DNA of 64,000 bases from Gnetum montanum (Eukaryota; Streptophyta; Gnetopsida; Gnetales; Gnetaceae): contig MNCI01021506.1 of assembly GCA_015680685.1 (NCBI GenBank), forward strand, positions 315,861 to 379,860, read 5' to 3'. How positions within the stretch are numbered: position 1 is the first letter of the stretch; each line of letters opens with the position of its first letter. This document shows positions 1-13,400 of the stretch, piece after piece. Made by a program: the position numbers and the translations under genes. The notes below the pieces were generated by a model that ran no database searches, was not told where the DNA came from, and saw only the letters and a program-made list of their open reading frames with translations.

Positions 1-16
1 TTAATCCTGCTTGTTA

Positions 17-1999
17 CTAGAATGGGGGATATCCCCCATAACTAAACGGTTGAGGATGGCAAGGATTAATAAGTGGAAGATGAGGATCCTTGCATGTTGG
101 AAATATTGGGGCCCGATCATACTTACCCCATTGGGCTCCACAGACTTGGTTACAGTAAGCATAGTGGGGTAATTTATGAGATGTGGTTCTTGGATAACGA
201 GTTGACCCACTATGATACTTGGGACCGTTAGATGGTATGCAAGGATTGGGATGTTGCCCTCCATGGCTGTGTTCATTGGGCCGTATGGTTGTTGGAGTGT
301 TAACTGGTGGCCTTGATGAAGTAACATGAGGCGTTGGGTTCGAAAATAAGGGTGCACCATAGTGTTGGACTTGTGCTGAGTTGGAGGATGCAGTGGCCTT
401 GGAATTGTGTTGTCCCTTCTTATGGTCATGTTTAAAGAAGGGACGCTTTGGATGTTGAGGAGGCCTCTCACTGTTGTTGGTAGTAGTAGCACAAGTAATG
501 TTCGGAGGTTGTTGTTGTGGTGCAGACACTTTAGGAATAATTGGTGCCGATGTAGAAGGAGGGAAAGGATGAGAACGTTGAAATTGAGGAGAAGTGTAAG
601 GTACACAAGGTGGTGGTTGTGGTGAAGGCATGGGTTGATAGTATTGAGGAGAATGATAATGTGGCGAGATAGAGTATGTTGGCCCAGTTGGAGAAATAGG
701 GTATTGGACTAGATAAGCATTTGGATTCGGATGATATGAAGGGTGTCTCCAGTTTAGGGGTGGCTTCCCCCACGACTGCGATTGTTGCAACTGTGATCGA
801 ACACAGTATCTCTGTACAAACTCGAGATGTAACGTGCTTCCCCAATGCTTATATAAATGTAAAAAGATTGGGCATTGGCCCTTGGGATGATCGTACAAGC
901 AAATGTTGCATTCATACGTGTGATTGGTAGTTGAGCTCTTATTTTCCTTATCCCTTCTTTTCGATTGTCTACTAATACTTTGTCTTGCTTCTTGGGTTGT
1001 CAAAACTCTATCTCCAATGAGATTGATATATTCTCCACACTTTTGATACGTCCATTCTAGCATCTTATTGATCTTTGCCTCGACTTCTTTTGATGATTGT
1101 TGTACCAATGAAGATGATTTTTCCTTGTGATAGGTTGATTTCTCTTTTTTGTGATTATGGACCTTTGTTAAGTTGAGATTTTGGTCCCGTTGATGTTTTT
1201 CAACACTCTCCCATCGAGTCAATTCTCCTTCTTCTTTTGCTACCCGCTTAACAAGCTCTTGGACTTGATGGGTTCGTAGTTCATATAGTTGACCTTGGGC
1301 ATACATCCCTAGGGTTTCTTTAGTTGCATCACGAAGCCCATCAATGATATGGTACATTAGCCTTTCTTCGAAAAACCCATGGCCTGGACAGTTGTTTAAC
1401 AATGCATAATATCTTTCTAAGGCCATGTCCAAGGGTTCATGTTGTGCTTGTTTCCACTCTTGGATTTTTTTCCTCAAGGTTGACACTCTTGCGTAGGTTT
1501 GATATCTTTTGTTAAAGAGTTCTACCATTGTTGGCCAACGTCGTATTGAATTTGGTTTTAACGATCTATACCATACTTTTGCTTGGCCAACGAGTGTCAT
1601 AGGGAAGAGCTTAAGTTTTTGCCAACTGTTATCAATGTTGTTCCATGTGCAGGCATCGTAGAAGGCTTGTAAATGTTTTTGCGGATCTAAGTCATAGCCT
1701 CCTGAAAAATTAGGGAAGTTGTTTAAATTGAGCCTGGGTAGATGACTCTCTTTACAATGCCTACCGAAGATTCAAACAGCCTCTTGTATTTGCGTTAGGC
1801 TTGTAGTGGCCAGTGGGGGTCCATTGTCATCAGGTAAGTTATGCTTTCATGTGTTGGGACGATGTTGCCTTTGTTTATGTTTATAAGAAATCCCCACTTC
1901 GAATTGTGTACTCCAATCTTCATTGTCAGATAATTCGTTGGTTCTCCAATGAATTGCCTCACTAGATGTGGCATTATCATAGGCTTGTACGAGCGGCAT
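17..1999 (-). pseudogene. gag polyprotein of Ty3/gypsy element, two nonsense codons
   Basis: The longest open stretch (1600 to 17, 527 codons) begins inside the conserved gag domain, with VGQAKVWYRSL near its start and a helical region through RDATKETLGMYAQGQL. The same frame continues upstream to an ATG at about 1999 and includes LPRLNLNNFPNFSGGYDLDP. It is interrupted only by two TGA codons, at about 1850 and about 1770. A basic, coiled segment follows the gag domain, then one C-x2-C type motif (CNICLYDHPKGQCP), then a long Pro/Gln/Ser/His-rich tail ending in GGYPPF and a stop. No protease motif is visible in the part inside the window. Two nonsense codons in about 660 suggest a fairly young but inactive copy. 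Confidence 0.85.
25..40. repeat. 16-base perfect palindrome at gag 3' end
   Basis: TGGGGGATATCCCCCA equals its own reverse complement. On the minus strand it encodes GGYPP just before the gag stop. Related copies at about 35335 and 49793 keep the coding sense (HGGHPPF, HGGDPLF) but have lost perfect symmetry. Confidence 0.9.
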
Positions 2000-2119
2000 G
2001 ATTGTGAAACTGTGTGTGAATTCGTATGTGACTTTTTGTAATTATTTCTTCTTAAAAGATATATCGTTAATTCCTACAGCAACCTTGTATGATATAACTA
2101 ATCTAGATAACTAGCACCG

Positions 2120-2137
2120 TCCCTGGCAACGATGCTA
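2120..2137 (-). other. primer binding site (tRNA-Asp-like)
   Basis: Read on the minus strand the site is TAGCATCGTTGCCAGGGA, starting one base after the LTR terminus CTCATCA. It matches 14 of 18 bases of the Athila-type tRNA-Asp PBS (consensus as I recall it). All four differences are transitions. Confidence 0.8.
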
Positions 2138-2138
2138 A

Positions 2139-2999
2139 TGATGAGTGGTGAGGTACCCCTACACTCAACTATACGAATACAAGCATTACACGTGGGATCC
2201 GATCGAACTCTGCAGACAGACTCTCGTAGTTCGCTATCTTCCCACCTGGACTAGTATTAGCTTTGTCACGTATGGTTTAGTCCAGAGTGAGGTGTATGAT
2301 GTGTTCTATGCTAATGCTACTCCTGAGGGCAATGAAAAGTAATATTGACTAAGCTAAGAGAGAAAGGATGAGAGAATCTAAGCTAGCCTAAGTGCGATAA
2401 GCATCCGTTCCTCGATCATCCGTACACATCTTGGACTTCGTGCACGACTACCACTGGGATTACCAAGCACAGATCCTAGGTACGCTACTGGGTTACCAAG
2501 TAGTCACACTTAAATGCTCGTGATCAAGTCGTACTCATTCCGCATTCAACAGGAGTTTAGGGTGAGAAGAGATTAACTAAGAAAGCAGTAAATAACAATT
2601 AAATAAATAATTAATTAAACTAAGTGAATGTTGCAATGATGAAGTAATCTCAATCTTTATTGCCGGTCATGTGCGTGTCTAAGTACGTCACACTCGAATA
2701 AGGATGTCGTACAATTACAATCACCACACTGCGGGCATACACTGGGAGGAAAAGGGTTGAGAGAAAGAAATTAAACAGTTAACTAAGAATTGAAAAACTA
2801 ACCCCCAGAACAAGGAAAGTTGCCTCTTATTTATAGAAATTAAGGCAGGCCGCAATATCGCGTATGCAATATCGCGGCTGATGTGATATCGCTGATGTGA
2901 TATCGTGGCTCCAATAACTGGGCCTGACAGATCATATCTTGTATCAGGGCTTCGATAACTGGGCTCTGATAACTGGACCTAATAGACCATGACTCATCA
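2139..2999 (-). repeat. 5' LTR, TGATGAG family (minus)
   Basis: This is an 861-base LTR with ends TGATGAG and CTCATCA. On the minus strand, U3 runs from 2999 and contains short GATATCACATCAGC/GCGATATTGC repeats (about 2852-2913). A TATA box CTATAAATA lies at about 2830. The R region has the family motif GACCGGCAATAAAGA (poly-A signal AATAAA) at about 2660. The LTR ends beside the PBS at 2137. Its R and U5 align with the solo LTR at 3086-3980 and with the LTR at 58539-59538. Confidence 0.88.
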
Positions 3000-3085
3000 A
3001 CACCCTAGCAAGCTCTTGCCCATTTTCCACAACAATCAAGCTCTATGATTGTTGCACATTACATCTAAGGAATGTCCTAGCATTT

Positions 3086-3980
3086 TGATGAAGTGTTTAG
3101 TCAATACATCAACTAGGCTGTTTATACGCAGCCCTGTATACGCAACTGCATTGACGTGGCCCCGTTGACGCATCTGTCCATGCATAGACTAGGCCTTGTT
3201 TATGCAGAGTTTGTCTTTAGCTATAAATAAGTGCGCACCCGCCGCACATAGGCATCTTTTTGAGTAGTCCTAGCAAAACTCTTACAATTTTTTTCCGTAA
3301 GAGTTAGAATATTTTCCAAGTGCCCGCAACAGGTGTGAGAAAGGTGTAGGGCTCTTTATTCGAGCGCTAATGTATTTGAGCCCATTGGCATGACCGGCAA
3401 TAAAGACAAGCTTTTTAAGCATTCTTTGCAGCATTTGGATTTAATCATTTAAGCATTTAAATAGTTTAATATTTCAACGTTTTAATAATTTCTTAAGTCT
3501 TCATTGTTATCACTTTACCGTTATTGCTCTTTTATATTTTGTAAAAACCATAAGTACGACTGTCTCGAACATAAACCCAACACTTGGCAACCCAATGATG
3601 CTTAACGTCTGGTAACCCAGTAGTGGTTAGGGGATGCTCAGAATGTGCACAGAAGATGGGATCGATTGCTTATGCTAGGGAGAGTTAAAAGATAGAGTAG
3701 AAGAATTATAAATTATGTAGCATTCCATTTCTTACATTTCAAGAATTAGATCTTAGAAGATAAAAAGAAAACCAATAAAAATCATTTGCCTCAATCTCAC
3801 TTAACAATCGCATTAGAACATCACAAGTGAGGTTGGGAAGACAACAACCGTTCTAACATACGATTTTGCTTGCTAGAGTTTGGTGTATGCAAGTGCTTAC
3901 AGTCTGCAGAATTCAACCGAGTCGCATGTGAACACTCATGATTTGTATGGTTGGGCGTAGGGGTACCTCGCCACTCATCA
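3086..3980 (+). repeat. Solo LTR, TGATGAG family (plus)
   Basis: It starts TGATGAAG and ends CCACTCATCA. TATA box CTATAAATAAG is at about 3220, and GACCGGCAATAAAGA at about 3390. Paired TGGYAACCCA motifs lie at about 3587 and 3612, and the terminal block GGGCGTAGGGGTACCTCG at about 3952. Flanking five-mers are CATTT and GATTT (4 of 5), compatible with a worn target duplication. No PBS or internal domain follows, so it is most likely a solo LTR left by LTR-LTR recombination. Confidence 0.82.
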
Positions 3981-4199
3981 GATTTGTAAAATTTGAAAAA
4001 GAACTCATCTCTGAGATCTAGCAAGGTTTTACAATTGGTTACCAACCTAACACTAACCCTCCTCCTTTTGTATCCAAGCTTAGGACCAACATTGGTGGAG
4101 TTGTCATTTACATCTACAATGTTTGTTTGGTAGTTGTCAGTTACATTTACAATGTTTGTTTGGTATTTGGTGAAATAAGTACAACCGATTTCAAACACA

Positions 4200-4618
4200 C
4201 AAATATAATCATCTAATAACCCAATAGTGGCTTAGCTTGATTCCTTCAGTAGCAAGTCACTTGGTAATCCCAGTGGCAATTATATTAACCCTAGGCATGT
4301 CCAGCAAATCAAGAACAAATACTTATCATTATAGGCTAGTATTCTATTTTCATTGTTCCTAGTTCATAGAATTTAAATTCATTTCACCATATTTCAGTTT
4401 AGCACACTAAGAGACATTCAATATCAATCCATCATATACCTTACTAAGAGTTAAACCATACACTTCAAGTTCAACTAACTCTAGTAGGAAGACAATGATC
4501 ACAATTTCATTATTAGTAAGCTAATATATGATATTGTCTCATCTATGGATTACAATATGATTGCTTATGTATACATAGCTTGTATGGTTGGGCGTCAAGA
4601 ACTCTGGCCACTCATTAA
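4200..4618 (+). repeat. Decayed LTR 3' end, TGATGAG family
   Basis: Family motifs recur in order on the plus strand: AACCCAATAGTGGC (about 4220), TTGGTAATCCCAGTGG (about 4260), and the terminal GTATGGTTGGGCGT...CCACTCAT at 4582-4618. The 5' end is not recognisable. A 33-base near-duplication, TTACATYTACAATGTTTG, lies just before it at about 4105-4172. Confidence 0.55.
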
Positions 4619-4990
4619 CACTACTAACCTATCTCCATTTTGAGCATTCTACCTCAATTTTATTTTTTATATCTTTATCAATTTCACCATCCCATCTAAT
4701 TGGAGAATTAGTCCTAGATAATGGAACTATTTGTGCAAATGGACTTTTTGACCTTGAATTGTCACTTATATTTCACCATTGTTTATGCTATTATTAAAAT
4801 AAAGGATATGCTATTATTAAAATAAAGGATAAGTGCAGACCCATGTAGACCTACTATGGCTGAAAAAAAAAGAAAGATGGTGATGTTTAGTGGTAGCTCC
4901 TTCATTTGCGTTGTATCCGCAACGTAAAATTAACAAAATACCTTTATATCTCTTCCAAGAGAAACTGGAAAACCCAACAAATGATGAAAA
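4619..4990. other. AT-rich spacer with a 23-base tandem duplication
   Basis: No gene is visible. The unit ATGCTATTATTAAAATAAAGGAT occurs twice head to tail at 4785-4807 and 4808-4830, with no mismatch. Confidence 0.7.
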
Positions 4991-4994
4991 TATT

Positions 4995-5548
4995 TTTATT
5001 CATACAATATAATTTTCTGAAAATATAGTACATGAAAAGAGTTGTTCCGTAACAAAAACCAAGAGCGTCGCTATAATTCTCTCTGGTCTCCTAACATTTT
5101 CCAGGCATTCTCGTAACAAAGTTTAACCCTGCACCGCTCTTTCCTTGGCCCCGAAAGGCAACTTTGCGACAAACCCGACCATCATCTTCAGTATTTGGAT
5201 TTTCAGATTTTGCCAAGAATTCATTGTGGCGATCCTTTACCGAAATTTTGCCCTGAGAGTCAACCGAAAATACCTTTAATTCACGGTAATAAATAGGAAA
5301 AAGGTGAAGGGTTCCGAGGTGAAATTCTCCATCCAAAACACAGGAAAACCAGGGGGAATTTCTTTGAGGAAGGCAGGTAAATGAGGGCCATACCCCAATA
5401 AGAGTGCTAATCAGAATAAGGAAATGTAGACACGCAATAAGACAAAAGTGAAAGAGTACAAAAATGATTATTATGAACACGGGGAGATGGTAGTAGTAGT
5501 AGTAGGAATAGTTCACCAAGAAACAGGAGCAGCACGAGCTACAAACAG
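4995..5548 (-). other. Probable 3' UTR of the CYP90A-like gene
   Basis: This is the sequence downstream of the TGA at 5549-5551. A minus-strand AATAAA (plus TTTATT at 4995-5000) is a candidate poly-A signal. Open frames here lack coding character. The extent is inferred; no transcript data. Confidence 0.45.
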
Positions 5549-8127
<2,579 letters not shown>

Positions 8128-9420
8128 GGCAGCCTCTGATTCTGGTCCAGCTACTGCTTGCTTGCTTGCAGTTTGGCGTTTCGTTTGCTATGGTAACTAC
8201 AAGTTTAGATCACTGCTTCTTCCTCTGCTATTGCTGCTGCTGTATTGTAACGCAGGGAGAGAGAGAGAGAGAATAAAACTCGGAACATCATCCGGATATT
8301 ACGATATTATTCATGCTTGCTTGGATTTCAAATTATCGAGGTTTGGCATGGATTTGTAACATGATCCTTTGACAAGAACAAAATGGCTCTGAGAGAGACC
8401 GAAACCCGAACTGAGGTCAGCTCCACCGGAAGAATCTCTGGGATCGGTTCTCTGCTTGTGCTGCTGCTGCTGCCACGCATGAAGAAGAACGTCATGAAAG
8501 TATAAAACACTTGAGCCACATTTCAGGATTGCTCTTGATGTCGCTGTTGCTGTTGACGAGTGAAGGAGGGAGAGAACAAGAGAATGACTGCCTGATGCGA
8601 TTCTCTTATGTATGTATACGCTGGCGTCCGCGTGCAACTGGACGAAAATAATGATGATGCTGATGATGATGATGATGATGGCGACGAGAGGCTGAGGCTG
8701 AGCTTCGTCGACTTGTGCCGGTGCTGCCGCTGCGGACAGACAGCGCAGTGAGAGAGCCAAGTGCAACACAGTAATGAATGCGTCTGTTTTATGGTGGCCG
8801 GCTGCCTCCGACAAAAGATGCCGACAGGACGGCCCACCGGAGTCAGTTTTTGTGTGTTCCTCTTGCTCTTGTTCTGTGCTAGTGCTGTTCATGAGTACAG
8901 CCAGCCACCCACTGTATCATCATGTTGCTATTCAATTCATTCATGTTTATTATGCTAAAGTAGCTGCCGCTGCTCGTGTGTGTGGATGTAAAACAAATGA
9001 AAAATAAGTCTCAGCCGTACACCACCCGACACGGGCCATGCTTCCTGACTTCTCGACTCGACTCGACTCGACTCGACTCAGCTCAGCCTGGGTCTGGGTC
9101 TGGGTCTGCAGTGCAAGTGGGAGTGGGAGTAGGAGTGGAACTGCCCGACCCGTCGGTGGGTACCCTGCTATGCTTTTTTGTTAAAAAGGTTGAATGCCCA
9201 CCATGCTTGTTAAAAAGTTTGAATGCCACAGTACTTGACACAGAGTTGGCACAGTCGTAGCGTGTGTGTTCATGGCCATGAAGCTTCTGCGTAAGCTTAA
9301 CCCATGTCTGCTCCGGGATAGCCGCTGTCACTGAACAAGCGTGAGAGTGACCCATCCCTGCCTGCCTGCATTTCTGGTTCCACCTCCATGGCCAGCTGTC
9401 CTTCTGTGGACCTAGCTCCG
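8128..9420 (-). promoter_or_regulatory. Upstream region / 5' UTR of the CYP90A-like gene, microsatellite-rich
   Basis: No protein gene is seen. Simple repeats occur in order going upstream: GA/CT tract (8257-8275), GAT array (about 8650-8680), a GACTC array (about 9053-9078), GGGTCT x3 (about 9090-9108) and GTGGGA-type repeats (9117-9135). Two CGTGTG hexamers, the core of the BZR1-bound BR-response element, lie at 8975-8980 and 9261-9266. These are 848 and 1134 bases before the ATG. CPD of Arabidopsis is repressed through such elements, so feedback control is plausible but unproven. No convincing TATA box was found; the pyrimidine patch near 8260 may mark initiation. Confidence 0.5.
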
Positions 9421-10476
9421 CATGGATTCCTACCTTGGTAGCGACAGCGTATTTTTATTTCGATTCATTTACTACAGACGCAGGCACGGCGCTGTCCATG
9501 CTTTCAGCTTTGCAGGCTTTTCAACGGTTCCCATTCACCCGCCACTACACCGTTTACGCCTGGCAGGCTCATACTGTTTTCTTAACCGACTTTTATGTAA
9601 GTAATACTTCTGGTTTCGATTGCGGCTTGATTTTCTAAGAAAGTCGGCTTTTGTCTTTTGACACTTCATCTGAAAGCGTTTTCGGTATCTTCTAGCGTTG
9701 CGATGAGTTTAATGTCAACCATATTGATTATGTCTAATTGCATGTAGTGCGTTGTTCCACCTACCATTTCAATCCTCCCGAAAGCTTCATCCAGCTTCTA
9801 TCAAAACCGCCTGGTGCAGGTAAGGAATTAAACATAGGACTGTAGATTCTGTTTGCTTCTTATTCAAAAACTTAACATATATTCTAAGAATTTGTTTTAA
9901 CATAACACAAAATCACGCATTCTAAATGTTATTGTACGTAGTCTGATCCTTTTATCTATACCGTCTTCTGATCGAAGACAGCCCGGTAACCATAAGCCGA
10001 CAAATTATTATTTAATAAAGCGTTTCAGACAAAATCCAGGGAAATAGTAGAGATTCCCACCAAGCCAACAAACTATAGCAGCTTTGAAAACGTATCTAAA
10101 TACTTTAACATTTTAAAAAAGTTCGGCATATTCGCACAAGCAAAGCAAATAAAAAATAACTAAACAAGACAAAATAGAGGAAATAAAGTCAAAGACTCAA
10201 ATATTTTATCGCATAACGTGACAACCGGACATGGATGTCCGACAGTGGCCGTTTCCGGAAAAGACGCAAAGTATTTTCTTATAGGGTTCTCTGCAAATAA
10301 CATCATTACCAAAAAGGGATTCTGTTGCACATACAGGTTTCCATACGACATCCTTTATCAGGGGCACGGGCGGGCACATGGTGAAGCTTGCAAATGCATG
10401 AATGAATTCATTCAGGCCACAAAGAAACGGCAGAAAAGCAGCAGCAAGTGACAACGGGATAGTAAAGGGGGCAGAC
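9421..10476. other. Intergenic spacer
   Basis: About 1 kb between the tRNA methyltransferase stop codon and the P450 upstream region. It presumably includes the methyltransferase 3' UTR. No coding sequence, repeat family or RNA gene is recognised. Confidence 0.5.
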
Positions 10477-13400
10477 TCATCTTTGAAAAAGCATGACCAT
10501 CTCACAGTGAACCGTGTGCGGGAACAAATCCACGGCCATTGCCTTAACAGGAGAGAATGGCTCCGAAACAGGCATGGATTTTAAACGCTGCCTGGCGTGC
10601 CCCATTTTGCCCATGAACTTCAACCCACCTCTGCCACCCCTGTTTTTTGCCTTGTCCGCGTCACCGGGGCTCGGCGTGCACAGCTCTATGGCATTTGCTA
10701 TCAGAGACTCGGGATTACAGGATATGTATCTGCAAATTGTCCACGTCCAAAGTTAATGTTCAGCATTGAATTTCGGATTTCAAACTTCAAATATCATTCA
10801 GCTACATAGCCACTCACACTAAACGCCTCAGCAGAGAATGAGTCCGAAGAGCCCTTAGAACCTACACCGCACAGCAACGGCGAAACGAATCATCCAAATT
10901 ATGCACGGAAACCAACCCACTAATCAAGCTTAACTGATCACGGAAAAGCATGCAAACCAAGAAGCTTACACTGGGATGTAGCCCACAGCGAGGAGGATCT
11001 ACTATGACGACAACATCCTTATACCGCTTTTTACCATTCTCGGGTACTTGCGGTGCACTGATGCTATCCGGCTCTGTAACCTGCACCTTCGGTTCGTCCG
11101 ATCCTTGAGAAACATCATTGTCCTGCGTATCACCATGTTCCTTTGACACGGCCTCCGCATCTTTTTCAGCGGTATGCTCTGAGATCTCAGTGCTTGGCTC
11201 TCCTTCCACTTCAAGATACTCGTCCAGCAACTTATCAACTACGTCTTCTGCCTGAAAGCCCGCCGTACATGTAACGTTAAATTTTTTGTTTTTGATAGCG
11301 CCTAGCATGACTAATGAAAGAGAGCTGAAAATTTTTGGAACCTTGGCACAGATGAACTTGCAATTTTCGATTCCATTAAGCTCTGCATTTCTTTGGGCGT
11401 CTTCGACGGCCGCTGCAACCATCTCAATTCCTATGACCTGATAAAGATGCATTCAAAAGTAACTCTACTGCTGTGCATGCCGATGGATCATTTGGCTTTG
11501 CAAGCCAGAATAATTAAACATGCTAGCTATTATTTTATAAAAATATTTAATGGCATTTAACGTTATGTAAATTGAGTTACCAGCCCTGCACGATGAGCTA
11601 GCGTTAAGCCAATGGTACCAGTGCCACAGCATATGTCAAAAAGGAGCGTTGATGGGGAGAGACCTGCCCAATCACCAGCCAAGGAATAAAGCTTCTCAGC
11701 AGCAAGTGTGTTCACCTACAGCTTTCAAACTCCTATCAATGTTCGCAAACCACATGGAGCATCGCAACACAAGAATGTGAGTTTTGGTCAACAAAAAGGT
11801 CAGAAATAAACCTGAAAGAAAGCCGTAGGTGAAATACGAAAGCAAAGGTTGCTGACGTAATCATGTATTTGGCTTTTGGGCTGTTTGCAATCATCCAAGT
11901 GTAATTCACCATTTACCATTACTGGTATAGGCAACGGGAACAATGGAGCATCGGATGGTGCTGCATTACATATCCCCAAGTGATCCTGCATAGTGATCAT
12001 CAATTATTAACCAGTACCACATGCAAATTTCATCAGAAAACTCAAATTCCCAATTGAAACTACAGTATATACATACATAAAACTGTAAAAACAAATTACA
12101 TAAGAAAACCAACCTTGTTAAATATAACGTTCTTGCTGCAGAAGTCTGCCGATAATTGAAAGAGTCTCAAAATTAAATAAACAAAAATTTCTCGGTATAT
12201 GGGATCGTAACAGCTGAAATTCTTAGGTAAACACTACCAAAGCTGCACATATCATTGGATCAACTAGCCGTGCCCATCGTCCAACTAAACGTTTATATTT
12301 GAGACGTGCGTTATGGGTTAACCAGTGCCAAAATCTCTCGACGATAATTACTTTTTAGCGTTTCACGGAAACGTGGTGCCGCAAAAATTTTCCCCTCCTT
12401 TCAGGCACGGCCTAAATGTCTGGGACATTCCTAACTTCAAAGAATGAAAATTTTGAGAAATGTATTTCTGGAGAGGAAGAGATGTTTTAAGATAAGCTCA
12501 TTATTTGTTTAATCACATGTTTACGGCACGCATAAACCAACATTCCTATTTTAGCCCCTGTATTTGTTATTAGCTTCGAAGCGTTGATGGTCTGTTAACC
12601 AATCGCTCAACCCAGCACTTTCATAGTCCCTCCTTTCTAGATTCCCAAGTATCTTTGGAACACCTTACCCTCACATTGCCACGCTCCGCCGTTCCCAAAT
12701 AATGTGAAAATAAAACTTTTCTCGTGCAATTCACATTTTCCGCTCCTTCCCTCAAGAAAAACTTACCAAAGCGTGATACATGCATCTATGTTTGTTATCT
12801 TGTTTTTCGACCTTTTGCTTCCCACATACGAAACCGTCAATACCATTCGCCGATGGAAGGTCACCTGTGTAATATCAGCCAACATTGTATCTTGTTTCAA
12901 TTCCACATTAACATCCTTTTCTGCTCTTCGTATCTTGTCTCAATACGACAAACCATCAACCGCTGATGGCTGGCCTGGGCATCCTCTTCTCCTCTTAAAA
13001 GAGGATTGATTGCCCTCTTAACCGCTCCAATTTTCGACCACAATGGAATGGGTACGTGAGTTGCAAGATTAAAATCCGCGGGTACATGCGTTGCAAGATT
13101 GAGACCACCCCAAGGTCCGGTGTAGCATTTACGGCTTCACCCCCTTGTTCCTAAGTTCCTAATGGCTGCAATTTTGAACAAGGGAATGTGGTACACGTTG
13201 CATAATGAGAATCTTCCTGAGCTACAGACGTCACAAGATTCGAGTGACCTTTTAGGAAGATCTACATCTTTCCTTCATCGCGAAATCATAGTAAATAAAG
13301 GCCTAGCATTTTTAAACAATGGTAAGAACGCATGTCTAGTTCGGTGATTTGAAGGCTGTTTTCCTTTAGATCAAGATTAAAGGAGCGTAGAGATTCTTCT

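Larger units (their letters stand above)
1..2999 (-). mobile_element. Ty3/gypsy LTR retrotransposon, 5' part (minus strand, runs off window start)
   Basis: Read on the minus strand, the order is LTR (2999 to 2139), primer binding site (2137 to 2120), a short leader, then gag (1999 to 17). The rest of the element lies outside the window. The LTR has inverted ends TGATGAG/CTCATCA. The gag reading frame holds a retrotransposon gag domain, and the PBS resembles the 3' end complement of tRNA-Asp, as in Athila/Tat elements. Whether this copy carries pol cannot be seen. Its gag tail matches copies downstream that lack reverse transcriptase, so it may be non-autonomous (inference). Confidence 0.88.

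Noticed and set aside
3821-4198. 125-codon minus frame
   Set aside because: It overlaps the solo LTR end on the antisense strand and has no protein-like motif.
5091-5519. 142-codon minus frame after the P450
   Set aside because: It lies downstream of the supported stop codon at 5549 and shows no domain; treated as 3' UTR.
8311-8892. 193-codon minus frame upstream of the P450
   Set aside because: Driven by GAT, GCT and Gln/Ser/Ile simple repeats; no domain, and it lies in the promoter/5' UTR region.
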